Assembly (NCBI GenBank): GCA_029721435.1
Contig: CM056574.1
Span: 28,567,001 to 28,631,000 of the forward strand
Reading direction: 5' to 3'
Origin: Gymnothorax reevesii
Taxonomy: Eukaryota; Chordata; Actinopteri; Anguilliformes; Muraenidae
DNA: 64,000 bases
A model generated the notes under the pieces. The model saw only the letters and a list, made by a program, of their open reading frames with translations. It was not told the DNA's origin and made no database searches. Numbering within the stretch: the first letter of the stretch is position 1; each line of letters starts with the position of its first letter. Shown piece by piece: positions 1 to 10,377 of this stretch. The position numbers were made by a program, and so were the translations under genes.

Positions 1-2
1 CA

Positions 3-473
3 GGGGATTTCATACTTGTACAAGGTATTGAAGAGAGGACTGTATCTGTACCCCTGCGCTCTATATTCTTGAAGTCAGATTTAGTTACAGGACAGGTAAA
101 GGTGGGACTTATGTCAAGTCTACCTATAAAGGGTGTTTCTCTGTTGCTAGGCAATGACCTGGCTGGGGGCAAAGTAGTTCCCCCTGTACATCTTACTTCA
201 CAGCCGAGCACTGAAGATGGGGATGAGGACCCATCTCTGTATCCTTCTTGCGCAGTGACTCGTGCTATGGCCAAGAAGGCTAAAGAAGATGTTGTGGTGC
301 CGTCCAGCACATTGAATAGTCAGGACTCAGGTGGTTCGCCTCATGACTCTGATTGGCCTACTATGGTTTCTCCGTTTGAGGACTTCTCAGATACTTTTAT
401 CAGTTCTCTATTCAGCCAGCCGGATGGGTCTGGTGATTTTGATGTGTCTGGAGACTTGTCTCTGTCCAGATAG
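3..473 (+). pseudogene. Protease C-terminal part and acidic spacer of Gmr1-like pol (broken)
   Basis: The frame is open from base 3 to a TAG at 471-473. The first ~55 residues (GDFILVQGIE through SLLLGNDLAGG) match the end of the retropepsin in copy 2, where the active-site DTG lies further upstream; here that part is outside the window. The remainder is a Ser/Asp-rich spacer linking protease and integrase (VTRAMAKKAKEDV and an acidic run after it). The TAG replaces a Lys codon of copy 2 (SRKRLIEEQ), so reading simply continues in the same frame into the integrase. In a live element this segment would be released from a Pol polyprotein. Confidence 0.85.
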
Positions 474-476
474 CGG

Positions 477-1538
477 TTGATTGAGGAGCAAACTAATGAT
501 CCTGAAATTTGTGCACTAAAGAGGAGAGCCCTTCCTGATAAAGAAATAGACGCAGTTCCAGTTGGGTATTATCTCAAGGATGGTGTGTTGATGCGGAAGT
601 GTCGCCCTCCTGATATCCCTGCCAATGCAGATTGGGCAGCGGTCAGGCAAATTGTTGTTCCGAAGGTCTACAGGAATGAGATCTTAACAATGGCTCATAG
701 TTTACCTTTAGGAGGTCATCTTGGTGTTAATAAGACTGTTGATAAGATCATGAAACACTTCTTTCGGCCTGGGCTTCGGAAAGACGTTTCCAACTTTTGC
801 AAAACCTGTCACACTTGTCAGGTAGTTGGAAAACACCGGTTAGACCCACCTGTAGCTCCATTGCAGCCTATCCCAGCATTTGGGGAGCCATTCTCTAGGT
901 TCATTGTTGATTGCGTTGGTCCATTACCCAAGACTAGATCTGGAAATCAGTACTTGTTGACAATCATGTGTGCATCTACCAGATTCCCCGAAGCCATACC
1001 TCTACGTAACATCAAGGCAACTGCAATCTCGAAGGCTTTGATAAAGTTCTTCATGTTGTTTGGTCTTCCCAGGGAAATTCAGTCAGACCAAGGTAGCAAT
1101 TTCACTTCAGGATTGTTTCAGCAGGTTGTGTATGAACTAGGTGCAAAGCAGATTCTTTCTAGTGCCTATCATCCAGAAAGTCAGAGTGCCTTAGAGCGGT
1201 TTCATTCCACTCTCAAGACAATGATGAGAACTTATTGTTTTGACCATGAGAAAGACTGGGATGAAAGGGTTCATTTGCTGTTGTTTGCAGCTAGAGAAGC
1301 AGTGCAGGAATCTACTGGATTCAGTCCATTTTAGCTAGTGTTTGGTCATGAAGTGAGAGGACCTTTGCTATTATTGAGTGAACAATGGCAAGAAAAAGAG
1401 CCGCATATCAGTCTGTTAGACTATGTTAGCAAGTTCAAGGAAAGATTGCGTGCAGCTTGTGACCTAGCCAAAGAGAACTTGAAATCAAGTCAGGGAAAAA
1501 TGAAAACTTGGTATGATCATAAGGCTAGAAGCCAATGA
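477..1538 (+). pseudogene. Integrase (zinc-binding and DD35E core) of Gmr1-like copy 1 (broken)
   Basis: Integrase inserts the retrotransposon cDNA into the genome. An N-terminal H2C2 zinc-binding module is visible (GGHLGVNKTVDKIMKHF followed by CKTCHTC). The RNase H-fold core shows all three acidic residues: Asp in VDCVGP (codon 909-911), Asp in QSDQGSNF (1086-1088) and Glu in SALERFHS (1194-1196), with 35 residues between the last two, the DD35E spacing of LTR-element integrases. Nonsense codons at 1332-1334 (after STGFSPF) and 1536-1538 interrupt it. The second lies in a 12 bp in-frame insertion relative to copy 2 that partly duplicates GGCTAGAAGC. The gene follows the protease directly and lies upstream of RNase H. 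Confidence 0.9.
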
Positions 1539-2270
1539 CAGGCTAGAAGCTTTAAACCAGATGACAAGGTCCTTGTGTTGTTTCCCTTGCAGTCCAATCC
1601 ATTGCAGGCTAGATTTCATGGTCCTTATGAAATTCTGACAAAACTCAATGATCTCAATTACATTGTGAAGACTCCAGATAGGAGAAAACCAAAACAATTG
1701 TGTCACATTAACATGCTGAAGCCTTATCATGACAGAAATGCTAGGGTTGCAGCTGTCACTTCAGATTCTCCAATGGCCGAGATTTGTGAAGATGAGGGGG
1801 AGTTTCAAGATGATGAACTAAGAATTAAAGCTGAAGTTCTTTCATGTAAATTGTCAAATTCTGAAGTGTTGCAGAATCTTGATGTAAAACTCCAGCACTT
1901 AGAACCCTCACAGAGAGATCAGTTTGAGAGGTTGATCAAGAAATATGAGGATCTGCTTCCTGATGACATTGAGCATCCCGTGGCATACTTCTCCAGGAAG
2001 TTCAATCGCCACCAAAGGAACTATTCCACAATAGAGAAGGAACTGTTGGCTTTGGTCCTTTCTTTACAACACTTTGAGGTTTATGTTAGTACAGGGGAAA
2101 AGCCAATGATTATGTACACTGACCACAATCTGTTAATGTTTTTGAGTAAGATGAAAAACAAGAATCAGAGATTGTTGAATTGGAGTTTGATTTTACAGGA
2201 GTTTGACTTGGAAATTAAGCATGTGAAGGGTACAGACAATGTAATTGCTGATTGCTTATCCCGTGTTTGA
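1539..2270 (+). pseudogene. Integrase C-terminus (GPY module) fused to RNase H; RT deleted
   Basis: The reading frame continues from the integrase with a GPY-type module (FHGPYEILTKLNDLNYIV) that ends integrase in many Ty3/gypsy elements. Then comes the linker to RT (LEPSQRDQFERLIKKYEDLLPDD), and at once the middle of RNase H (EHPVAYFSRKF, TIEKELLALVLSLQHF, MYTDHN, VKGTDNVIADCLSRV). The catalytic Glu (TIEKELL) and a later Asp (YTDHN) remain. The first catalytic Asp (VDASD in copy 2) and the entire RT are gone. The fusion is in frame and sits on the hexamer CTGATG (1960-1965). Copy 2 has that hexamer exactly 1000 bp apart on either side of RT, so a microhomology deletion is the likely cause. 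Confidence 0.88.

Positions 2271-2271
<1 letters not shown>

Positions 2272-2318
<47 letters not shown>
2272..2318. repeat. (TA)n microsatellite
   Basis: About 45 bp of uninterrupted alternating T and A directly after the Gmr1-like pol stop codon, before the 3' untranslated part and LTR. Copy 2 has no such expansion at this place. Confidence 0.95.
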
Positions 2319-2320
<2 letters not shown>

Positions 2321-2439
2321 TGTGTTTATTTGAATATTGTATGATATGTATGTATAGACAAGTGTTCACCTAACCATTTTGTATTGAAAAGAAAAATTTT
2401 GCCTTTATGAGTCAAAATTTTTCCCTTTTGGAATGGAGG

Positions 2440-2944
2440 TGTAATGTGAATATAGGCCACTGGATGGCAGTATTTACCTTTTTTTTATTCAGCTCAGACT
2501 GGAGCTATGTTTCGACATGTCCTGGACATGTCTGGGGCAAGTCCCCGAAAAGTAAAAAAAAAAGAGGTCTAAATGTGGGTGGGGTCTGCAAAAGAGTATA
2601 TAAGGAGAAGAATTGAGACAGTAAAGTAGTAGGAGAAATTGCAAGAAGAAGGATACGTGTGACCAGACCTGTCATTTCTGTTCAAGATCTGTGAAGTTTC
2701 TTTTGTGGATTTTTGGCTGTGTTTGAGCCTTTATCCTCACCCAGCACATCACCAGGAAACCCACCAAAGGTACTGTAAATATTTCTGTTTTTTTTTATTC
2801 AATCTTAGTCATTTAGTTGTAGGTTATTGTTACTTATTGTCTTTGTTCATTAAATTTGTTTAAGTTTTAAATTGTGTCTGTCATCCCTTGCTGTTGCTGT
2901 TGTGGTTGTGTAGTAAATTGTTGTAACAAATTGGGGCCATAACA
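2440..2944 (+). repeat. 3' LTR of Gmr1-like copy 1 (505 bp)
   Basis: It begins TGTAATGTGAA right after the purine tract GGAATGGAGG and ends GGGGCCATAACA, so it has TG/CA termini. It aligns along its length with the solo LTR at 27339-27812 and the partial LTRs of copy 2. A TATA box lies at 2596-2603, an ATTAAA hexamer near 2848 may serve as polyadenylation signal, and a CTTGCTGTTGCTG-rich end precedes the CA. The AAATTGGGGCC end is shared with the 5' LTR of copy 2, where it abuts a candidate primer-binding site. Confidence 0.88.
2595..2605 (+). promoter_or_regulatory. TATA box of Gmr1-like LTR
   Basis: GTATATAAGGA is conserved in the LTR of copy 2 (minus strand, near 50130) and, slightly altered, in the solo LTR (near 27665). 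Position and conservation fit the RNA polymerase II promoter at the U3/R boundary. Confidence 0.65.
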
Positions 2945-2959
2945 TCAGAAAGACCACAA

Positions 2960-3853
2960 AGCTCGCCGGGGGGGCAAGGTTAAAGTTTTTCTGCACGCGG
3001 ACGGACGCGGACGCCGGAGGTATGACAATAGCTCTCCGGACGTTATTCGTCCCGGCGAGCTAAAAAGGTCAGGTAAAGGTCATGGTCAAGGTCACCAGGT
3101 CAAAATTTCGGCATCAATACGTAGGTCTTGCACTAAGGAGTATACATGCAAAGTATGAAAGCCCTATCTCTCACGGTTTAAAAGTTATAGACAAGGTTAA
3201 AGTTTTTGTTATGGGCAAGGTTAAAGTTTTTTAAAGGTCGGGTAAAGGTCAAGGTCATCAGGTCAAACTTTGGCATCAGTGGGTAGGTCTTGCACCAAGG
3301 AGTACACATGCAAAGTATGAAAGCCCTGTCTCTCACGGTTCAAAAGTTATGGGCAAGGTTAAAGTTTTCTAAAGGTCGGTCAAAGGTGAAGGTCAAGGTC
3401 ACGAGGTCATGAATTTTGGCATTCGTAGGTAGGTCTGGCATCAAGGAGTACACATGCAAAGTATGAAAGCCCTATCTCTCACGGTTCAAAAGTTATGGGC
3501 AAGGTTAAAGTTTTATAAAGGTCGGTCAAAGGTCAAGGTCACGAGGTCAGAAATTTTGGCATTGGTAGGTAGGTCTGTCATCAACGAGTACACATGCAAA
3601 GTATGAAAGCCCTATCTCTCACGGTTCAAAAGTTATGGGCAAGGTTAAAGTTTTATAAAGGTCGGTCAAAGGTCAAGGTCACGAGGTCAGAAATTTTGGC
3701 ATCGGTAGGTAGGTCTGGCATCAAGGAGTACAAATGCAAAGTATGAAAGCCCTACCTCTCACGGTTCAAAAGTTATGGGCAAGGTTGAAGTTTTTCTGCA
3801 TGCGGACGTCGGGGATACGATAATAGCTCTCCGGACATTCGTACCGGCGAGCT
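2960..3853 (+). mobile_element. Element with inverted GC-rich ends and five ~140 bp tandem units
   Basis: AGCTCGCCGG at 2960-2969 is inverted as CCGGCGAGCT at 3844-3853. Between them lie five tandem units (~3062-3231, 3232-3369, 3370-3515, 3516-3655, 3656-~3795; units 2-4 are 138, 146 and 140 bp). Each contains TAAAGGTCGG, GGTCAAGGTCAC, CATGCAAAGTATGAAAGCCC, CTCACGGTTCAAAAG and GGGCAAGGTTAAAG. The end module (TTTTTCTGC, ATAGCTCTCCGGAC, CCGGCGAGCT) also occurs at ~2985-3061, so the head looks like a unit-less copy joined to an array-bearing copy. No ORF. I infer a non-autonomous DNA transposon; the family is unknown to me. Confidence 0.7.
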
Positions 3854-4082
3854 AATAAAAATAGCCACAACCAAAAACAAAACAATACCAGCGGAGCCAG
3901 TTTCATTTATTTTGCGGTCATGGATTAAATTTTGGGACAGAGACGGCTGGCGATGGCAATGGCCAAGAGAGTGGCGTCGATGTCAGCTTTGAAGCTCTAA
4001 CTGAAGGGAACCAAAGCCATGACGATTACTTTCGAGCGTTATATTTGCTGAAAATAACGACATAGATACCATGACAAAAACA

Positions 4083-4163
4083 TGGATATAAGGCGGTTTT
4101 TCAGAAAGAAGGAGGCTGACTCAGCTGAGGCTCACGTCTCCGGGGAGCCGTCACCAGAAACAG
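4083..4163 (+). pseudogene. Candidate N-terminal exon of a hAT-type transposase
   Basis: An ATG opens a 27-residue frame (MDIRRFFRKKEADSAEA, then an acidic/Pro tail) that ends at a good splice donor (ACAG|GTAAAT). A short MDIRRFF-type start followed by a donor is common in domesticated and active hAT-like fish transposons. No downstream exon with transposase motifs was found before the hAT-like terminus near 5191. This is recognition of a short motif, so confidence is modest. Confidence 0.4.
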
Positions 4164-5059
4164 GTAAATTCATCATTTAAATTCTGTTTGTGAAACGTGT
4201 TGTGTTAGGGGGGGCGTGCCGGAGGGGGATAGACGTGCTTAGACAGGCTGAAAATCCCTGAAGGGTGGCGACTTCTCCCACACATAAATTCAGTGATATT
4301 TTTCTCACAGAAGTTATCAAAGATACCGCACACAACTATATAACTGCTGTTATGTCCTTCTAACATGTCTTTGTGGGCCTTTTTCTTTTTTACTGTGAAA
4401 GCTAATCTTATTTGAGACCTACTTCGCCGTTTTATTTGATTTTCTGGACTCCTATAGAGCAGCTAAACCATGAGCTTAACACGATTGCCCGTACAGAAAG
4501 CTTTGTCTCTCGCAGCATCGGGTCCTTGTATTGTGTCATTGGTCTGTTCTGTACACACATTCGCGAAGACTTCCGAAAGGGCTGACGAGCGCTGCCGAGC
4601 CCCACTCCCTCATTTTGCTGGTGTTCTGTGGTGTGGGAGTTGAGAGTAAACCGCAGTAAACAGCACTTTATGAAACTAGAGATCATTACTAAGTGTTGGT
4701 GCAATAACCTTAGTTATACAATTCATGCATGTACATACAGTTATTCCTGTAAATATTTGTCAATATAGTTATTAACTAGACTACTCATATAATGTTGCAA
4801 CATTTAATATAGTTTGTAGGCATCATCACTTAACTTTTTCACGTGGTCTGGTGTTAAAAAAAAAGCGAACTAAAAATTGCAAATCATGTAACTTCTAACA
4901 TTTTTTTTAAATTGAGGGGGAATATGACTTGGCTGCAGTCAAAATATTTACAAAATATACATATTTTTAGGCTTTAATTCTTGTGTAATCTTGTGTAAAT
5001 TATCTAAAGTGCATCATTCTGTTTCTATCAATATAATTATTTTTGACACATTTTGAAGT

Positions 5060-5191
5060 ACACATTGGCAGTATTTGGCTCTAGACAAGATGCAACAAGG
5101 CTCAAAAAAATATAGCGCTTTTTTCCATGGTAGGATCCCCATAAGGGTCTGGGCTCAGCCCCCAATGATGTCATCCCAAGAAACGCCCCTG
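5060..5191 (+). mobile_element. hAT-like 3' terminus
   Basis: The stretch ends with GAAACGCCCCTG, the inverse of the CAGGGGCGTTTC start usual for one hAT group, preceded by a segment with GGGGGCTGAGCCC on the minus strand. The matching left terminus is not recognisable, so the element seems decayed. The interval 4164-5059 between the exon and this end shows no coding content. Confidence 0.45.
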
Positions 5192-6095
5192 GCCGACGGC
5201 TTTGCAGTCTGCGGTCATCGTCTGCCCTCTAGTAGCTGATATTAATATTGATTCAATCCCAGACAGGGCATAATGTCATTATCTCAAAATAACGAGATAA
5301 TATCCTGGAATAACAAAAGAAAAAAAAAATTACACTTTTGGTTCACCACAAAAAAAACTTTGTCACGGTGCGGTTCAGGGCCTCCATATGTCCCTCATCA
5401 AAAAGGTAAAAATTTCCGTCCACAGTAATAACGTTGGCAACAACCTGTAATCTCAGTACAGGACTGCTGTGAATGTGATTTGGTTGCTGCTGGTAGGGGA
5501 TTTCAACCCTTTTGTGCAGATGTGTCCGCCAGTGGACACGGAGCTGCAGATTTATGTACGCAGTTACAATATTCTATCACTAGATGGCCCACCTGGTTCA
5601 GTTATTGAATTTTCATAAGCAAGCCAAGTTCAAACGCTGTTTATTTTAAATGGTCGAATTCACTCTAATCCCTGGATGGATCAAGCCAACCTTGGTTTGA
5701 CTTAAAGGGGTTGGCACATCCATACGACAGGGTGTGTCCCTCCTTCCTCTCAGAACTCCAGGGTGGATGAGGAACATGGAAATGAGGGGGCTGGACTGAC
5801 TCATTATCTAGTGTATGACTTTTATTGCCTCAAAAAAATCCCGGGGAAAAACTGCATTTCAAGTCACTGTTCAAGAGTAGATATTCAGGCTTTAAGAAAG
5901 CCCTGCTTATTGTGGATTAGCGGGTTGGTCACTGGTGTGCCTTCCCTTTTCTCTGCTCATCGTGCCATTATTGGTGTTGGCTCAGACAGTCTTGTCACTG
6001 TTTGAACACTAATTTTCCGTCCATGTAACATTAGCAACAAGACCAGATGTTTAAATTCCACCCCCCCCGCATCATTTTTATATATATATATATAT

Positions 6096-6129
<34 letters not shown>

Positions 6130-7150
6130 CAGAATTTCTGTGCTCCACCATGGTTTAATAAACAAAGCTAGAGAATGAAAAGTGTTTTTCCCATAAATAT
6201 TTAAAGAATGTAAAGAATGCTGAGTTAGCACTTCTTAGCCAGGGACTGCTCACCGGGTTTGGATTATTGAACGATTCAAGGCTGGGAATAAAGATGGCTT
6301 CTGAGGATTCTGTCTCTCCAGTTATTCACGAACAAGGGGACCTCAAAAATATGTAAACATCTAGTCGGGAACCACAACAGAAGTCATTCTGAATCAGAAT
6401 GAGTCTACAGGACGGAAGGCAGGCAGAAGTGTTCCCAGCAGAATCGCAGATGCTAAATCACGTGATTTTATTCATAATCTTTCAACTTGCCCACAGATGA
6501 TGAAGAGAATTTTCCATGTGATTAATGTTGAAGTCCTTCATAAATACCCGTAGCAGCCTGATCTGCTCCAGCATGGCGTGAGGGGAGTGGGGTTTTCTTC
6601 TTAATTTTGGACATTTTCATGTTGCCACAGTCACATCTTATGCCCCTTTTGCGTTTCATTGTGATTCTGGCCTTCTGGAAATGGGTTTTCTGTTAATGGA
6701 TTGCTTTTTGTAGTTTCCTTGTTAATCCTCCTGCTCTTTCCTGAGCCTGTTCCTTGTCTTGTTTGATGTCGTTGTGCATTGGGTTTTCTCCCGTGTCCTT
6801 GACCCTGGCCTGATTGTCTCACCCCTCCTTAGTGGTTTTGTGTGTTTTCATTGTGACTCAAGCCTGGCAAAAATTTCACTCAGTTCCTTACAATTCATTA
6901 CCAGTCAGGTGCTAAAACCGCACATTTCAATACAGCATAATGACCAGCATTGCTGTGACATTAGCAACATTGCTGTGACTATGGAGGAGCTCAAACACCT
7001 CTTTCCTCTGTGAATATATTAACCTTGAGACGAAATGCTAATGCTCTACTCAACTCCTACGTCTATGTGCTCTTTAATGGTTTTGGATTTTGGGGGCTCT
7101 TACAAGCATATGTTGAAATGCTACATAGCTTTAGCATGGTATGTAGAGGT
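5192..7150. other. No recognisable gene
   Basis: Only short chance ORFs. A small inverted repeat (ATTATCTC...GAGATAAT, near 5277-5300) and the AT/T tract at 6078-6127 are the only notable structures seen. Confidence 0.7.
6078..6127. repeat. AT-rich microsatellite followed by T17 run
   Basis: Alternating TA dinucleotides from 6078 to about 6110, then an uninterrupted T run to 6127, then normal sequence. Confidence 0.9.
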
Positions 7151-7156
7151 AGCCTT

Positions 7157-7260
7157 GAGGGCGGCAGGATAGCACAGTGGTCAGTTGCTAGACAAGTAAC
7201 AGTAGTGTCGCGGGTTCAAATTGTTGCGGATCCTGGCTTAATTTACCGTCACTCGCAACA
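7157..7260 (+). mobile_element. tRNA-derived SINE head (degenerate)
   Basis: GGGCGGCAGGATAGCACAGTGG resembles the start of a widespread fish repeat with an A box (TAGCACAGTGG). A B-box-like GCGGGTTCAAATT follows about 45 bp later. These are RNA polymerase III internal promoter boxes of tRNA-derived SINEs. The body is not clear. A related head lies on the minus strand near 57690-57747. Confidence 0.5.
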
Positions 7261-8301
7261 ATTTATAGTTTAAAAAACAAAAAGTAGATAAAATATGGTC
7301 ACTACAGCTTTGTCAGGAGGCCAGCAGTCTGTTGAGGTTTAACAAAACACTGACCTCTTCACCCCATTCTGTGGAGCTGGATTCTACTTCTTTCGGAGTC
7401 AAATTCTGAGGAGATACAGCTTTGCATTACCTCCCTATGATGACTAATGGTAGTGATAAACTGCATTTACAAATTTTGTCCAAGAGGGATGCTCAAAGCA
7501 ATTTAAAATGATCTAACACGTTATCAAATTAAAAGCAAAGAGAGTAAACTAAGTGAAAGAGAGGGTAAGTGAGAGCATTCTATTGACTAATCATACCATG
7601 TACACAAATACATACTGCATTGCAACCCAGTAATCAAAGCAGAATCAATCATGGGGGTGGGGGTAAAGAAACCATCAAGCACTTCCAAACAGATCATCAG
7701 CCACTTGCTTTAACAGAATAAATAGGATGAGAACATCCTCGCAGCCGTCAAAGTGTGAAATTGAAATGGACATTCCCCGGCACTGGGGGGCAAAGCAAGC
7801 GAAATTATTTAAACACCCCAGGTGTGTCCAGCACCCATCCATCCACAGAATATTAAACCGAGAGAGAGAGGGAAGTCATGAATTTCCTCAGTTTTGTCAG
7901 CATTGAAAGCCGCGCAGGGAAAGCAGGAAGGACTGTGTGCCCCTTGTCACAGAGACATGACGTTGGTGAATGTATTGTATTGGCCCATGCATCCTGACCA
8001 ACACTTCAGGGCCGTGAAATGCAGAGATCACCAAACTCAAGCGTTTCTCACAAACTATATTAATCTACCACTTATTGTCTTAAAAACACCTGCATCCTGC
8101 AGAGATATTTCAGGACTGTGGGAGCATACCGATCAGGGTGTCCCTCATTTCTTCCTAAAACGGCCTTCCTGAACTTACCCTGTGCCGAACAATGCCACAG
8201 GGTCATCAACCAGAGATCTACAGAACTGTGCCCTAGGAATGGGAGATTCGAAGGATCAAAGTGTGAAAATTCTAATTTCACCCACAATGTTACAAATATG
8301 A
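7261..8301. other. No recognisable gene
   Basis: Short ORFs only, without motifs. Unremarkable AT-rich sequence leading up to the LTR-like repeat. Confidence 0.65.
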
Positions 8302-8306
8302 GTATC

Positions 8307-9855
8307 TGTTATATTGTAGGATAAGAGCTGATTAATGACATTAATGCGGATTATCATTGTAATCCTGTATTGTGCCGGAAGTTTCATGGCAAACTGTAAT
8401 GTAAGCATATCGTGTTTGGTATCATTTTACTCCAATAAAATTCCGAAATCCCGTGGTGCATATTTCAAAGGGATTAAAATTGTACTAAAGCTTCTTTCAA
8501 TAAGTATGAAAAGAAATATACTTATTCCTCTCCTCGTGGTAATGTCCCCTCCTAAATTCCCTCTGAGGAGGGGTTGCCTTCCTGAGTACCCAAATGATTT
8601 ATGACCCGCTGTAGGAAGTGCCTCTTGAGATCGGGCATAAAAGGTAGGAAAACAAACTATTCAAGGAGGATCGCAACCGACTTCCCACACGTGCATTTCC
8701 ATGCTGCGTGTAGCCAATAGAAGTTATGGAAGATCATAGACGACTTCCCACACATGCATCTTTATGTGTGTCGCCGTGATCACAATTAAAGATTGCATTC
8801 AACTTCCCCCATGCGCATCTCTATGCCATGGGTAGCTTTAATCTAGTCATGGGAGATCTTCGGCAATTTCCCACACCTGCTCCTGCAGCCATGTGCAGAC
8901 GTGATATAGCTATGGAAGCTTGTATTCAACCTTCCCACAGTGTACTTTGTGCATATGTGTAGTTATGAGCTGCGCCAGGTATGGTTTGACTTCTTTATAT
9001 TTTCTGTAACGATGTAATTGCTTCTTGGGATTTAAGCTTGTGCCTGCCTGGTGAAATAAATTGATAATTGCATTCTGTTGTGGGATTCTGATTCGGACTA
9101 ACATATTTCTTCCTAGCTCAGAGGTCTGTCTGCTAATTAGGTAACGTAGGACTGTAAACGCATGCCTGGTCAACCTGCTCGGTCTGCGGTTTAAGGTGGA
9201 TTTTCCACGCTGTGATGAGTATTTCGATTGGTGCCAAGAGAATCCGGTCTACTGAAAAGGAATCGGTCTCTGAACAGAATTTCCAAGGAGAATTCTGTCA
9301 TACCGACTAGGAATTGGTCCCTGAGCGAAAATCTAATTTTAGGCCCTGATAATCCCTGGTCATAGCTAACGTCTATGTTATCGTGCCTAATAATACCGCC
9401 AGCCTCTGAGTTAATCCACCGAATTGGACTGTACAGATGTTTTGGTCTGGCGGAGTAAGGTATAGACCAGTCCTGAGTCCGATGCACAACACAGCTCTAT
9501 ATTCATAAATTGGAGTCGGATCAATATTTATCCAAACGCATCATTTAATCATAACCGCAAATTGTTATACCTAAAGTTTATATATATAAATTAATATGGA
9601 GTCAGATGAATTGCAACCGCTACGACATTGGGACTACAGCATCTGCTAGACACGTTTCAGGCCATTTAAAAGCAGAACGTGAAGGACATCATCACGGTTG
9701 GTCTGAGGCAGTGGCCTAGCGCTGATGCTGTAGCCAGACCCCATTATTATATTGGGGACCGGAAAGACTTTCTTTTCCCTGGCTGTTTAGGAAAACATGC
9801 TGAGACCTTCCGCCTCAGCTAGGACCCTCCTTGGCCTAGTTGCACATTGTTTACA
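8307..9855 (+). mobile_element. 1.55 kb LTR-like repeat, copy A
   Basis: Copy B at 51120-52574 is the same sequence on the opposite strand; they align from end to end with a few indels. The likely borders are TGTTATATTG and TTGTTTACA (TG/CA), flanked by GTATC (8302-8306) and GCATC (9856-9860), a 5 bp target duplication with one mismatch. A TATA-like GCATAAAAGG (near 8634) and AAATAAA (near 9055) suggest a promoter and polyadenylation signal, so a solo LTR is the best reading. No coding region, and no name can be given. About 800 bp after the polyadenylation signal would be unusually long for U5. Confidence 0.65.
8678..8979 (+). repeat. Five degenerate ~62 bp repeats inside LTR-like copy A
   Basis: Successive units start CGACTTCCCACACGTGCAT, GACTTCCCACACATGCAT, CAACTTCCCCCATGCGCAT, CAATTTCCCACACCTGC and CAACCTTCCCACAGTG, and contain TATGGAAGATC- or TAGTTATG-like ends. 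Copy B carries the same array but is short by part of one unit. They lie just downstream of the TATA-like box. Confidence 0.7.
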
Positions 9856-9862
9856 GCATCTA

Positions 9863-10375
9863 CAGTACTGTGCAAAAGTCATAGGAACATTTAAAGCAAT
9901 TTTGTAGGGCAAATATGCTTGCAAAAATAATGAAATTATTTTTCAGAACTTCTTAATAATTGGGAAATGTACTGTACAGATCTGTAAACTGTTAAACTAA
10001 ATCAAACCAATATTTTGGACAGTGTTCTGTCGTGGTACAGGTATATAAGATGAATGGCTTTTATTTGTTTCAAGCATACTGGAAAACTTGCCACCGTTCT
10101 GCAGACTGACTGCCTCAGTGGGGTCTACCCCTTGAAGTAATTGCAGACACTCAGGATGATGTTGACATCAGTGCTCTCTCAAGACTATATTATCTGTATC
10201 AACTGTTTTCAAAGAAATATGAATTTATTCAAAAGTATTTTTGAAACTAGCATTTGGAATTTTAAACACATTTTTAATCTTCAGCAACATTAATGTGGAA
10301 AACAAAATGTGTACATGTAAAGCCAGATTTGAATTTTAAAAAATGCAGGATGCCTATGACTTTTACAAAGTACTG
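9863..10375. mobile_element. Tc1/mariner-type MITE (513 bp)
   Basis: Terminal inverted repeats CAGTACTGTGCAAAAGTCAT and its near complement (ATGACTTTTACAAAGTACTG) are bordered by TA on both sides (9861-9862 and 10376-10377). This matches a common fish Tc1-like terminus. The interior has no transposase. It lies directly beside the right target repeat of LTR-like copy A. Confidence 0.82.
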
Positions 10376-10377
10376 TA

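Larger units (their letters stand above)
1..2944 (+). mobile_element. Gmr1-like Ty3/gypsy retrotransposon, copy 1 (5' part outside window)
   Basis: This is the 3' part of an LTR retrotransposon that enters from the left edge. In order it holds the end of a retropepsin, a spacer, a zinc-binding and DDE integrase, a GPY module, RNase H and a 3' LTR. Integrase precedes RNase H, which is the Gmr1-like order and not the usual Ty3/gypsy order. The coding region from base 3 to 2270 stays in one frame; it is broken only by stops at 471-473, 1332-1334 and 1536-1538. The whole RT domain is missing (junction near 1960-1965). A polypurine tract (GGAATGGAGG) directly precedes the LTR at 2440. The element is non-functional. 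A second copy at 44641-50252 and a solo LTR at 27339-27812 belong to the same family. Confidence 0.9.

Noticed and set aside
3062..3795. CRISPR array
   Set aside because: The repeats are ~140 bp, directly adjoining and similar throughout. There are no short repeats with unique spacers, and the genome is eukaryotic.
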